The notes: generated by a model not told the origin, from the letters alone. DNA of 64,000 nt from an uncultured Tenacibaculum sp. (GCF_947499065.1 NZ_CANMMT010000005.1:1-64000), one strand, 5' to 3'; counted from the stretch's first letter, positions 34,597-42,808 are shown. Program-made: numbers and translations.

Positions 34597-35391
34597 ATGG
34601 CATTCGATATTTTGAAAAATAAAAAGATGGAAGAAATTAAAGGATTACATTTATTTCATCATCCTGCTTCAAATAATGCTTTAAGAGTAAGACTTTTATT
34701 AGAAGAAAAACAGATTCCTTGGCAAAGTCATATTGTTCACTTAAATAAATTTGAACAATTTTCTCCTGAGTTTTTAAGGTTAAATCCTCAAGGAAGTGTG
34801 CCTACTTTATTACATAATGGAACTCCCATTAATGGGAGTGAAAATATATTGAAATATTTAGAAGCCGTATTTTCTAAAAATAGTTTTACTCCTTTTCCTA
34901 CTAAAGAAACTGAAATGTGGGAATGGGTACAAGCATCAACACGAACTCATATTAGTTCTATTGTATATTATTTATATGCTCAAGGGTTTGGAAGACCTGC
35001 TAGAAAAGATAAACTTCATTTTTATAAAGAGTGTAATTATGAAAAGTATCGATTTTTAGTTGATAAAGGATATCATATGAGTCTTGAAGAAAAAGAAGAA
35101 GCTTTAATTATAAATGAATTACAGATGCAACGACTTGAAGACTCTTTAGAAGGACAAGATTATATTTTAGGAGATAAAATATCTGTAGCAGATATTGCTT
35201 GGGCACCCAATGTAATGTTTTTGCAATATCTAAACTTTGATTTTTCTAAATACCCTAAGGTTGTTAATTGGGTAGAAAAGATTAGACGGAGACCTTCATA
35301 TAATACTAAAAGTGATATGCCTAAATATATGACACCAATAGTAAAGTTTTACTTTAAGATGTTATTAATGAAAAAATCATATTTAAAATAA
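34597..35391 (+). CDS. Glutathione S-transferase family protein
   Basis: I start at the ATG at 34597 (MAFDILKNKK), since the predicted promoter leaves the ORF-track start untranscribed; the ATG at 34627 (MEEIKGLHLF) is also possible. The N-terminal thioredoxin fold (GLHLFHHPASNNALRVRLLLEE, LNPQGSVPTLLHNGTPINGSENILKYLE with cis-Pro and the SE pair that binds the glutathione glutamyl moiety) is followed by a helical C domain (EDSLEGQDYILGDKISVADIAWAP, about 170-225). Substrate unknown. It is first of a tight three-gene operon with gaps of 6 and 8 bases. Confidence 0.88.
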   Translation: MAFDILKNKKMEEIKGLHLFHHPASNNALRVRLLLEEKQIPWQSHIVHLNKFEQFSPEFLRLNPQGSVPTLLHNGTPINGSENILKYLEAVFSKNSFTPFPTKETEMWEWVQASTRTHISSIVYYLYAQGFGRPARKDKLHFYKECNYEKYRFLVDKGYHMSLEEKEEALIINELQMQRLEDSLEGQDYILGDKISVADIAWAPNVMFLQYLNFDFSKYPKVVNWVEKIRRRPSYNTKSDMPKYMTPIVKFYFKMLLMKKSYLK

Positions 35392-35397
35392 TTACGT

Positions 35398-35652
35398 ATG
35401 AAAAGAATATATAAAGTTTTGTCGAAAAACAATCCAAAACAAACTTTAGGAATTGGTTTGTTAGAAGATGAAACTACAACTAATTATTTACTTAAAAAGA
35501 ATGGGGAAATTCAACAGTATCTAAAGTCTGAAGTAGAACTTGAAGATATTTATGAAAAGGGGAGTGGTGAATATGAACTGGATATAGTAAATGAACAAAA
35601 CCAACCTATAAAATTGAAATTATCAAAACATTGTTTTGGTGGTTGTGGTTAA
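35398..35652 (+). CDS. Small protein ending in C-x-G-x-C-G (84 residues)
   Basis: The protein begins MKRIYKVLSKNNPKQTLGIG and ends IKLKLSKHCFGGCG. It is a soluble alpha/beta protein without signal peptide; its only two Cys are in the last five residues, in the order C-F-G-G-C-G at the very C terminus. The GST-like protein encoded 8 bases downstream ends in NCHGACG, the same C-x-G-x-C-G pattern after a similar beta strand (VHIHVPL). I recognise no family. The pairing of Cys and exposed terminal Gly suggests metal binding, a redox disulfide or a modification site, all unproved. Confidence 0.8.
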   Translation: MKRIYKVLSKNNPKQTLGIGLLEDETTTNYLLKKNGEIQQYLKSEVELEDIYEKGSGEYELDIVNEQNQPIKLKLSKHCFGGCG

Positions 35653-35660
35653 ATTAACAA

Positions 35661-36605
35661 ATGGAAAAAATAATTTTACATAGAAACTATGGCTCTCCTT
35701 ATTGCCAGAAAATAATAGCCATGCTTGGTTATTGTAAATTAGATTGGTTTTCTGAACTTACTAGTAAAGGTATGCCAAGACCTACTCAAGAGATATTGGC
35801 GGGAAATTATTCAAGAAGAGTTCCTATTTTGCAAATTGGCTCTGATATTTATTGTGATACTAAAGAGATTTGTCATCAAATAGCTGAAATTTCTGGAAAT
35901 AAAGTATTGAGTTATTATCATTTAACAGAAGAGCAACAAGTGTTTTCTGATCAATTAGAGTTTGAGTTTGGAAAAGCTGTTATGGGTTTGCTAAATCCTA
36001 TTGAAATAATTACTAGTTACTTTAAGCACATTCCTATAAAGGACGCTTACGAGTTTATTGTAGATAGACTTCAAGTTAAAAAAAGAACTAAGGGTAAAAA
36101 TCCATTAGAAGAGAAATCGAAAGATGAGTGGAAAAGTATTTTAATTTATTACTTGAAAATGATTGATGGGATTCTTGAAAATCATCAGTTCTTATCTGAA
36201 AACTCAGTTCCTAGTTATGTTGACCTTACTGCATATACTCATGTTTGGTATTCCTATAGATTGAATCACCTAAAGTATGCTAAAGGTCTACCTAATATTA
36301 AAAAGTGGTTAAAAAGAATGGACAGTTTTGATATTGGTAACTATAAGGAGTTAGCTAAAAATGAAGTTATTAATATTGCTTTAGCTTCTGAACCTAAATT
36401 AATAGACTCTTCCTTTTTAAACGCTACTAAATTAAATGAAGAAACTTCTGTTGTAGTTAATGATGAATTAGCTTTTATAATGAATCCTGTTAATGGAGTT
36501 TTAGTTGGTAAAGATTCTAAAAAAACAATTCTTGAAAGAAGACATTCAAAAATTGGTAAAGTTCACATTCATGTTCCTTTGAATTGCCACGGTGCTTGTG
36601 GATAA
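35661..36605 (+). CDS. GST-like protein with C-terminal extension ending in C-x-G-x-C-G
   Basis: Residues 1-80 are a thioredoxin/GST-N domain (IILHRNYGSPYCQKIIAMLGY, RRVPILQIGSDIYCDTKEICHQI) with a Cys at the catalytic helix start. Residues 90-245 are a helical GST-C-like domain (LENHQFLSENSVPSYVDLTAYTHVW). The remaining 70 residues are an extension not usual in GSTs, strand-rich (ELAFIMNPVNGVLVGKDSKK, GKVHIHVPLNCHGACG), ending like the 84-residue protein. The enzyme may act on, or together with, that partner. Third gene of the operon; 70 bases separate it from the AraC gene. Confidence 0.82.
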   Translation: MEKIILHRNYGSPYCQKIIAMLGYCKLDWFSELTSKGMPRPTQEILAGNYSRRVPILQIGSDIYCDTKEICHQIAEISGNKVLSYYHLTEEQQVFSDQLEFEFGKAVMGLLNPIEIITSYFKHIPIKDAYEFIVDRLQVKKRTKGKNPLEEKSKDEWKSILIYYLKMIDGILENHQFLSENSVPSYVDLTAYTHVWYSYRLNHLKYAKGLPNIKKWLKRMDSFDIGNYKELAKNEVINIALASEPKLIDSSFLNATKLNEETSVVVNDELAFIMNPVNGVLVGKDSKKTILERRHSKIGKVHIHVPLNCHGACG

Positions 36606-36675
36606 GAAATTATTATTAAATAATATTCATATTTTTAAATCTTGTTATATTTATATATCGACATTAGAAAGATAA

Positions 36676-37056
36676 ATGAGTTTTTATAAAAAAGAGATAT
36701 TACGAATTAAAGCTGATTGTTATGCGAATCAATGGCAAATTGATACTGTTATTGGTTTGAGGAATTATATAAATAACAACTTTAAAGAAAATTTAAATCT
36801 TGATCTCTTTTCTCGTATTCGATTTGTTTCTAAATATCACCTTTTGCGTTTGTTTAAAAGATACTATGGACAAACTCCTAATCAATATTTGATTGATAGG
36901 AGGATTGAAATGTCTAAAGAATACATAAACAACGGTTTGTCGGTGTCTGATACTTGTTTTGAAGTTGGATTTGAAAGTCTAAGTTCTTTTAGTAATTTAT
37001 TTAAAAGAAAAACGGGGTTTTCTCCTAGTGCCTATCGAAAGCGCAATTTTCGATAA
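36676..37056 (+). CDS. AraC family regulator, DNA-binding domain only
   Basis: The 126-residue protein consists of little more than the two helix-turn-helix units: LDLFSRIRFVSKYHLLRLFKRYYGQTPNQYLIDRRIEMSKEYI and SVSDTCFEVGFESLSSFSNLFKRKTGFSPSAYRK. There is no sensor domain; the first 25 residues are short. Stand-alone AraC proteins of this type often lie next to VOC-family genes, as here. It probably regulates the neighbouring VOC genes. Confidence 0.9.
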   Translation: MSFYKKEILRIKADCYANQWQIDTVIGLRNYINNNFKENLNLDLFSRIRFVSKYHLLRLFKRYYGQTPNQYLIDRRIEMSKEYINNGLSVSDTCFEVGFESLSSFSNLFKRKTGFSPSAYRKRNFR

Positions 37057-37115
37057 ATTTCTTTGGCTTATAATTCGAAACTTTGCAGTATCAAATCATT
37101 TTAAAATTATAGAAG

Positions 37116-37511
37116 ATGAAAATTAGAATTGTAAGTGTGCCTGTTCATGACCAAGAGAAAGCTCTTGTGTTTTATACTGAAAAACTAAATTTTGTTAAGA
37201 AAATTGATGTTCCAGTTGGTGGTGGTAATCGATGGTTAACATTAGTTTCTGGTGAGGAGCAAGATGGTCCTGAGTTGTTATTGGAGCCTGCTCCTAAAGA
37301 TTTTGAACCTGCTAAAGTTTATCAGAAAGCTCTTTTTGATGCTGGTATTCCTTATACGCAGTTTAATGTTGAGGATGTTGAAAAAGAATACAAGAGATTG
37401 GTTGATCTTGGTGTGGTTTTTAGTGTAAAGCCTACTGAAATGGGAACTGCGAAACTAGCTGTTTTTAATGATACCTGTGGTAATCATATTCAGATTGTTG
37501 AAATCTTATAA
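37116..37511 (+). CDS. VOC family (glyoxalase/dioxygenase-like) protein
   Basis: The 131-residue protein is a single VOC fold of two beta-alpha-beta-beta-beta units: KIRIVSVPVHDQEKALVFYTEKLNFVKK with the first metal His (VPVHDQ), RWLTLV, PELLLEPAP, then KLAVFNDTCGNHIQIVEI. It resembles uncharacterised glyoxalase-like proteins, commonly linked to resistance or detoxification. It lies 59 bases behind the AraC gene and 15 bases before the second VOC gene. Confidence 0.88.
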   Translation: MKIRIVSVPVHDQEKALVFYTEKLNFVKKIDVPVGGGNRWLTLVSGEEQDGPELLLEPAPKDFEPAKVYQKALFDAGIPYTQFNVEDVEKEYKRLVDLGVVFSVKPTEMGTAKLAVFNDTCGNHIQIVEIL

Positions 37512-37526
37512 GTTGTATTATTAGGT

Positions 37527-38075
37527 ATGAGAAAACTTATTGTATTTGTAATTCTTGGAGTTATTACTGTTTGCTGTAAAAACTTCAAGGCAGAAGGAAA
37601 CTTAAACAAAGAATTAAATCATTTAAAACAAGAAAGGGATAGTATGTTAGCTTTATTAAATCAAAACAAATCGAATGCTGAAAATGGAATTGCAAGTTTT
37701 TTGACTTTTCAAGATGGTAATGCAGAAGAAGCTATGAATTTTTATGTAGACTTATTTGAAAACTCAAAAATTGTTGATATTCAACATAATCAAAAAAATG
37801 AACCTGGTGCAGGTAAGGTAAAAGTAGGTCGATTTATATTGAACGGAAGCCTTTTCATGTGTAGTGATAGTTATATTAAACACGATTGGACTTTTACTCC
37901 GGGTGTTTCGTTATTTGTAGATCTTAAGTCTGAAGAAAGTATTGCTAGTACTTTTGAAAAACTCTCTGAAGGTGGCAAGGTTATGATGCCTTTAGATAAC
38001 TATGGATTTAGTAAAAAGTTTGCTTTTGTTGAAGATCGCTTTGGTGTTTCTTGGCAATTGAACCTAGCTGAATAA
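37527..38075 (+). CDS. Lipoprotein with PhnB-like VOC domain
   Basis: The 182-residue protein has a lipoprotein-type signal (MRKLIVFVILGVITVCC) with two adjacent Cys, a short coiled coil (LNKELNHLKQERDSMLALLNQN), and a PhnB/3-dmu-9-3-mt VOC domain from about residue 55 (IASFLTFQDGNAEEAMNFYVDLFENSKI, RFGVSWQLNLAE). PhnB-like proteins are normally cytoplasmic; an exported lipid-anchored version is unusual. It shares an operon with the preceding VOC gene. Confidence 0.82.
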   Translation: MRKLIVFVILGVITVCCKNFKAEGNLNKELNHLKQERDSMLALLNQNKSNAENGIASFLTFQDGNAEEAMNFYVDLFENSKIVDIQHNQKNEPGAGKVKVGRFILNGSLFMCSDSYIKHDWTFTPGVSLFVDLKSEESIASTFEKLSEGGKVMMPLDNYGFSKKFAFVEDRFGVSWQLNLAE

Positions 38076-38102
38076 GTTTGTTTTATTTTTATAAAAGTAT
38101 CG

Positions 38103-38149
38103 ACATCCTATATCTGCCAAAAATAAAAGGTAACGTAGGGTGTTTTTTG
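38103..38149 (+). terminator. Possible terminator with long loop
   Basis: ACATCCTA can pair with TAGGGTGT (one G-U) across a 25-base loop, followed by TTTTTTG, 27 bases after the stop at 38075. Confidence 0.45.
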
Positions 38150-38235
38150 TTTATAAGAGAATAATTATATGTTTATTTTTACGGTCAACGTTTTACGTTG
38201 TTATATGTAAATAATTTATATAAAGATAAAATTGA

Positions 38236-38913
38236 ATGAAAAAGAATATTGCATTAATCTTGATTCTGGCTATGATTTCCAGTTGTAAATCTCAAGAAGA
38301 TTTAAAGAATTTTTATTATCCATTTTCTAGTCAACATGAAACTAAGGTATATAAATATGTTGATAAAAATGATTCTACAAAAATTGAGTATTGGAAAGTA
38401 ACGTCCATTCCTGAAACTAAGGAATTAAAAACAGTTTCTTATGATTCTAATTTCAATATCTATAATAAATTTAATGAAGTTATAACTGAAAAAGGAGCAG
38501 AGTTGACTTCTTATATCGATTTTGAAATGGATAGAGATGGGAATAGAAAAGAAATTAAAGCTAAAATAATTGATAAAGATGTTTATAAATGGAATGGAGA
38601 GAAAGTGTATACTTATTCAGTTAAGTATGTAAATAAATATGGTCGTTTTGAATTTGAAAAGAAAAGAGCAGAAATAGGAATTGAGACTATTACTGTAAGA
38701 GGAAAAGAATATAAAGCTGTTAAATTTAGAGATGATTATATAATTAAAGCACTTGATCATAAGGTTGAGCAAATATTTTATCAATATGCATACTATGTGA
38801 AAAATATTGGAATGATAAAGTATAAAAGAAAAATACCTATTCAACACGAAGTAATTGAATTAGAATTGGTAGAGATTATGACTGAAAAGGAGTTTGAAAA
38901 GTTAAAAGCTTAA
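38236..38913 (+). CDS. Putative lipoprotein, 225 residues
   Basis: The N terminus MKKNIALILILAMISSC is a lipoprotein signal. The mature part is beta-rich with many charged and Tyr residues (FYYPFSSQHETKVYKYVDKND, YQYAYYVKNIGMIKYKRKIPIQHEVIELELVE), possibly a lipocalin-like or sandwich fold. I do not recognise a family. It is separated by 17 bases from the next gene. Confidence 0.65.
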   Translation: MKKNIALILILAMISSCKSQEDLKNFYYPFSSQHETKVYKYVDKNDSTKIEYWKVTSIPETKELKTVSYDSNFNIYNKFNEVITEKGAELTSYIDFEMDRDGNRKEIKAKIIDKDVYKWNGEKVYTYSVKYVNKYGRFEFEKKRAEIGIETITVRGKEYKAVKFRDDYIIKALDHKVEQIFYQYAYYVKNIGMIKYKRKIPIQHEVIELELVEIMTEKEFEKLKA

Positions 38914-38930
38914 TATAGATTTTAAACAGC

Positions 38931-39662
38931 ATGGGAATATTTAATTTTTTAAAGTCTAAAAAGAAAGAAGAACCAATAGATATAAATTCCTATTTACTTC
39001 TTAAACTGAAAGAAAGAATTGAAGTGGGAGGACATACTGTAGTGTTTTCAACTGAATATGCAGGCTTAATTGTCAACTCGGAAATAGAGATTGCTACGGC
39101 TGTTATACCTGGCGATTTCCATTCTTCAATTTTACCTTTGTTAACTGTTACTATTCATAAGGATTATTTTCCTGAAGGGATTCAATCTAGTTTAATGGGG
39201 GCTGGTATTACTGCTGAAGAAAAAGTAGAATCTGCTATAGATAATTATATTAGTACAACTTATTCAACGATTATTGATAGTTTTAATGATACGCATTCTG
39301 AGGAGTTTGATTTTACATCAATTCTTAATCATCGAGAAGTTTTATGGCACCCCAAAATGAGTAACGAATTTTTTCAAGGGAATTGGAATGAAACTGAAGA
39401 CCAAACAAGTTTATATTCTATTATAGAAAATGAGGTTAAGAATAATCTTTTGGATAATAAGTTTAATTGGTTGAAATTGTATATATCAAGACAACCTAAT
39501 GGAGAAATCTCAGGAGAATGTCTTTTAAATAATGATGTTTGGGAAAAAGGTTATTATTTGCTTGAAGCTTATGCAAAGACTTGGAAAAATGATTGTGAGT
39601 TCTTAGGTCAGAAGCAATTTATAATGTTTAGAAGATGTGATTTATATGATAAAAATATTTAA
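38931..39662 (+). CDS. Hypothetical protein, DUF6348-like
   Basis: The 243-residue cytoplasmic protein starts MGIFNFLKSKKKEEPIDINS and has an alpha/beta body (YAGLIVNSEIEIATAVIPGDFHSSILPLLTVTIHKD, NDVWEKGYYLLEAYAKTWKN). The general look matches DUF6348 proteins, which occur scattered in Bacteroidota and Firmicutes, but I am not certain. It abuts the next gene with no gap at all. It opens a series of orphan genes of immunity-like type. Confidence 0.55.
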   Translation: MGIFNFLKSKKKEEPIDINSYLLLKLKERIEVGGHTVVFSTEYAGLIVNSEIEIATAVIPGDFHSSILPLLTVTIHKDYFPEGIQSSLMGAGITAEEKVESAIDNYISTTYSTIIDSFNDTHSEEFDFTSILNHREVLWHPKMSNEFFQGNWNETEDQTSLYSIIENEVKNNLLDNKFNWLKLYISRQPNGEISGECLLNNDVWEKGYYLLEAYAKTWKNDCEFLGQKQFIMFRRCDLYDKNI

Positions 39663-40040
39663 ATGGAAAGAGTTAAAAAATTAGCAGAAGACACAAGACA
39701 ACAGTTAAAACTTAAATATGATTCTAAATCAATTAAATTTTTAGAAGGTTTTATTGAAAGAGTAAAAAAGAATTTTGGAAAAGAAGAAAGAGAAGGACTA
39801 ATCACATCATGTGGAGCTTTTCTTGGAGAAACTATAATTAAAAATTATGGAGGAGAATGGGGAAAGGATTCTAACGGAGTAACATGTGTAAAGTTTGATA
39901 ATAAAAATGTAGCTTATCCTTTTGCTAAAGTTGAAAAACAATTTGAAAACGGATTAGAAGATTCTGTTTATTCCTTTTTTTCTGTAATTCCATCCGTTTT
40001 TGAAATTAAAAAAAAGAAATGGTGGCGATTTAGTTGGTAA
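39663..40040 (+). CDS. Hypothetical protein, DUF3806-like
   Basis: The 125-residue protein has SIKFLEGFIERVKKN, then SCGAFLGETIIKNYGGEW and GVTCVKFDNKNVAYPFAKVEKQFE, the order of motifs seen in DUF3806-like and related immunity-type families (GAFLGE, GGEW). It starts on the base after the previous stop. It ends with a basic-aromatic tail (KKKKWWRFSW). Function unknown; an immunity role is a guess. Confidence 0.55.
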   Translation: MERVKKLAEDTRQQLKLKYDSKSIKFLEGFIERVKKNFGKEEREGLITSCGAFLGETIIKNYGGEWGKDSNGVTCVKFDNKNVAYPFAKVEKQFENGLEDSVYSFFSVIPSVFEIKKKKWWRFSW

Positions 40041-40051
40041 TAAATCTTTAT

Positions 40052-40639
40052 TTAAAATAATATTTTTAATTCTTTATCTAGCCAAGCTTCGTACCAATCT
40101 AGGAATTGAATTCGTTCATTGTTATCAGAATAGGTTTCAGGAAAAATTCCTTGATCGTTACATCTATCATCAACCCATAAATTTCCATGTTCTGCTCCGT
40201 TAACGACTAAATTTATAGAAACACCACAACCAAAATTTGAGATTCGTAAAAGTCCGTTTATCCATTTATTTTCAAAATATTCTTCTTCGTTTTCCGCTGT
40301 TATTTCGATGAAATTCCAAGGGGTAGTATGTAGAAAAGGTTGGGCAAGGTCGATTAAGTCATCTTTTCTTTTATATTCTAAGTCAGAAAATCTTCCATTT
40401 TCTAAAGGTTCAAGTCCATAGTAAGGTCCTGCACCACCATTTCCAATATTTTTTAAGAAGCTTCTATATTCTTTTGGTAGTGTTATTGAATATTCTTTTT
40501 CATAAGCAATTAACTCTTGCTCTGTTTTTCTTTTATTGAGTTTGTATTTATGATTTTCAGAACCAAAAACTTTGTAGTTCTTATCTAATTTCTTTAGTAA
40601 GCTAAGTTTTTCTTTTATTCTTTCAATTTTTTCAATCAT
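40052..40639 (-). CDS. SMI1/KNR4 (SUKH) family protein
   Basis: The 195-residue protein carries the SUKH pattern: TEQELIAYEKEYSITLPKEYRSFLKNIGNGGAGPYYGLEPL (residues 40-80), LLRISNFGCGVSINLVVNGAEHGNLWVDDR and FLDWYEAWLDKEL. SUKH proteins are frequently immunity proteins of polymorphic toxins, but also occur as orphan genes. No toxin lies in the window. It is convergent with the DUF3806-like gene, 11 bases between stops. Confidence 0.88.
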   Translation of the reverse strand: MIEKIERIKEKLSLLKKLDKNYKVFGSENHKYKLNKRKTEQELIAYEKEYSITLPKEYRSFLKNIGNGGAGPYYGLEPLENGRFSDLEYKRKDDLIDLAQPFLHTTPWNFIEITAENEEEYFENKWINGLLRISNFGCGVSINLVVNGAEHGNLWVDDRCNDQGIFPETYSDNNERIQFLDWYEAWLDKELKILF

Positions 40640-40704
40640 TTAGAAGTGTACTTGTACTTAGTGAAAGTGTTATTTTAAAATGTATATAAAATATTCTTTG
40701 TTAT

Positions 40705-41481
40705 TCAATTAAACTGTTCTGGGTTTACAGAACCTTTAAACGGTTTTGAATATATTATTTTATTATTAGTTTTGATTTTGAGCCTGATTTCTGTTTTGAA
40801 AGAGCCTTGATAATGCGCTTTTTTTATAACAAGTATATCATTTTTTCCTAAATGATAGTCTCCATAACTATTACCACAAAAAGAGTAAAGCCACTTTTCT
40901 ATTGGTTTCCAATTTCCTTGTTTGTTTTTTGCTTCTTGTATTAAAATTATTGCACCATCTTGATGCTCAATTTTAATTGTGTCTTTAGACTTATTTCTTA
41001 TGAAGATAGGGTATGCTTTAACATATTTTCTAGGTCTATTTTTCCATACATCCAATATTGAATCACTTTTGTGTTTATCGATTTCAGAATCATTTTTATT
41101 AAGAAAAACAAGAGAAGGGGGAAAAGAAAATTGTTCTATGTCAATACTCAAATTTTGTGTTATGTCTGGTATGATTTCAATTTCTGTATGTTTGTTATTA
41201 GCCTTTTTAAGGCTTCTAAATTCATAGCTAGGGTTTATGTTTTTTTTAGCAATACGGATTGAATCTTCTTTTGTGCCAATAAATATTAATCGGTTATAAG
41301 GAAGAGAGGTGTTTTTACTATCAAAATACTTTTTAGCAATAGGTAATGAATCAATAATGATTGGGTTTTTCCATTTTTTTGATATTTGTTTCTTTTTCTT
41401 ATTACACGATAGTAAAGTAGCTGAAAGTACTATTAATAAAGATGTCTTTATTAAATACTTATTATAAGGATATAATTTCAT
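40705..41481 (-). CDS. Putative lipoprotein, 258 residues
   Basis: The product begins with a signal ending LSATLLSC, then basic residues. The mature 235 residues contain LPIAKKYFDSKNTSLPYNRLIFIGTKEDSIRIAKKNINP-type mixed segments, IRNKSKDTIKIEHQDGAIILIQEAKN and LYSFCGNSYGDYHLGKNDILVIKKAHYQGSFKTEIRLKI, a beta-sandwich style C-terminal domain. I do not recognise a family. Transcription should start within a few bases of the ATG at the promoter described at 41489-41520. Confidence 0.62.
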   Translation of the reverse strand: MKLYPYNKYLIKTSLLIVLSATLLSCNKKKKQISKKWKNPIIIDSLPIAKKYFDSKNTSLPYNRLIFIGTKEDSIRIAKKNINPSYEFRSLKKANNKHTEIEIIPDITQNLSIDIEQFSFPPSLVFLNKNDSEIDKHKSDSILDVWKNRPRKYVKAYPIFIRNKSKDTIKIEHQDGAIILIQEAKNKQGNWKPIEKWLYSFCGNSYGDYHLGKNDILVIKKAHYQGSFKTEIRLKIKTNNKIIYSKPFKGSVNPEQFN

Positions 41482-41488
41482 AGTTATC

Positions 41489-41520
41489 GAAAGGTACTAG
41501 AAATATGGTAAAGTATCAAA
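41489..41520 (-). promoter_or_regulatory. Promoter, copy 1 of a duplicated element
   Basis: On the minus strand TTTG, 20 bases, TACCTTTC, then 7 bases to the ATG at 41481. The whole 32-base block recurs at 42771-42802 with only 2 differences. Confidence 0.6.
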
Positions 41521-41591
41521 TAAAGTTATTTGTCAACTAGGTTTAGATTCAGTAACCGTAACGTTATAAAAGTTTTATACTGAAGATGTTT

Positions 41592-42185
41592 TTAACCTAT
41601 CCAATGATCTATAACTTTTTTTTGAACCCATTTTTTATCTTTTAATTCATAAAGTTTAATTAGACCACCACCGCAAAGGGGACCACAAATTTGTTCAAAA
41701 TGGATAATAGCCAAGTTATAAGTTTCGTTAAATATAGGCTTAGAAATAGAGGAGAAGCCTCTTTTACAATTGTTTTTCTCAAGCCAATCTAAATAAGCAA
41801 ACTCATTAATTTCAAATGATTTATTAAATTCAATATAATCATTGTTTGTAATGATGTTTTTTTGAGGTGCTATTTCTTTGGTTATTTTGAAGTTATTCAA
41901 TAAGTCAATTTGAAAATTAAGAAAAGTTGTGTCTTTAATTTTTAGATGCTCTTGTAGATATGTTTTGTATTCATTATCAATTAAGTCCAAGCTCCATGTA
42001 GATTGTTCCATTAATGAATTTACTGAAAGAAAACTTTTATCTTTTAATGAACTTTCCTTTTGAAGTAATTGAGTTATAAACTCTAGTGACATTTTTTTAT
42101 CAAAATTTTTGTTTTTTACACTAGTAGAGCATGACAAAAAAAGAGTCGAAAAAAGAAGTAATATGTATTTAGTGTATTTTTTCAA
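41592..42185 (-). CDS. Putative lipoprotein, 197 residues
   Basis: A lipoprotein signal (MKKYTKYILLLFSTLFLSC) is followed by 175 residues of mixed fold. The C-terminal motif HFEQICGPLCGGGLIKLYELKDKKWVQKKVIDHWIG, with a paired Cys in CGPLCGGG, is a recurring ending in small exported flavobacterial proteins. It could form one disulfide in the periplasm. No function known. The next gene upstream on this strand (42220) is 34 bases away. Confidence 0.65.
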   Translation of the reverse strand: MKKYTKYILLLFSTLFLSCSTSVKNKNFDKKMSLEFITQLLQKESSLKDKSFLSVNSLMEQSTWSLDLIDNEYKTYLQEHLKIKDTTFLNFQIDLLNNFKITKEIAPQKNIITNNDYIEFNKSFEINEFAYLDWLEKNNCKRGFSSISKPIFNETYNLAIIHFEQICGPLCGGGLIKLYELKDKKWVQKKVIDHWIG

Positions 42186-42219
42186 ATTATAATAAGAACG
42201 TTAAGAATAAGATTTTGTT

Positions 42220-42744
42220 TTATTTAAATGTTAGTTTGTTTTTTAAATTCAAACTCTTAAAAAAACTTTCTTGTCTTTCATAAGTATAACCGTTTGCAAT
42301 CATATTCAGTTTATATTGTGTGGTTTCTATTTCGAGTTTCAAATGATTTATTTGATATTCATGTAATCGATAGATTCGAAAATATCGAGCATATGCCATT
42401 GGAATCCCTAGTTTTAATAATATCCACATTGGAGAAAATCGAATTGGTTTTATGATTTCTTTTCCACGAATAAGGTTAATTTTTAGCAATTCTTTTTCAT
42501 GAATTGGTATTGCGTTTAGTTTATTAGAAAAATTTAAATAAACTAATATTCCTTTTTCAAAAGCAGCTATATTACATCTAGAATCAATTTTTATCGAAGA
42601 ATTTACGGATGTTTTGTTTTCGATTTTTTTAAGAATTAATGAACCAGAACCAATAGGTGTAAGTTTTTTTAGACTTATCTTTTTAGGGCTTCCAATTAAT
42701 CGATTAAGTTTAGATGGACTTATTTCATTCTCTTCTAGAATCAC
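42220..42744 (-). CDS. Hypothetical protein, 174 residues, GTG start
   Basis: The frame starts at a GTG (42744); no ATG is available upstream before a stop. It is a basic protein (SPKKISLKKLTPIGSGSLILKKIEN, LKLEIETTQYKLNMIANGYTYERQ) without signal peptide, with a central strand region (SRCNIAAFEKGILVYLNFSNKLNAIPIHEKELLKINL) that resembles a PH-like or two-layer fold. It lies directly downstream of the second copy of the duplicated promoter. Function unknown. Confidence 0.55.
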   Translation of the reverse strand: MILEENEISPSKLNRLIGSPKKISLKKLTPIGSGSLILKKIENKTSVNSSIKIDSRCNIAAFEKGILVYLNFSNKLNAIPIHEKELLKINLIRGKEIIKPIRFSPMWILLKLGIPMAYARYFRIYRLHEYQINHLKLEIETTQYKLNMIANGYTYERQESFFKSLNLKNKLTFK

Positions 42745-42770
42745 TATGAAAATATGATTTTGTTATAAGC

Positions 42771-42802
42771 GAAAAGTACTAGAAATATAGTAAAGTATCA
42801 AA
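42771..42802 (-). promoter_or_regulatory. Promoter, copy 2 of a duplicated element
   Basis: TTTG, 20 bases, TACTTTTC on the minus strand, followed by the gene ending at 42220. It matches the copy at 41489-41520 over 30 of 32 bases. Confidence 0.6.
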
Positions 42803-42808
42803 ATAAAA

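Noticed and set aside
38186-38200. CAACG-TTTTA-CGTTG inverted repeat upstream of the lipoprotein gene
   Set aside because: Only 5 bp per arm; too short in this AT-rich sequence to support an operator.
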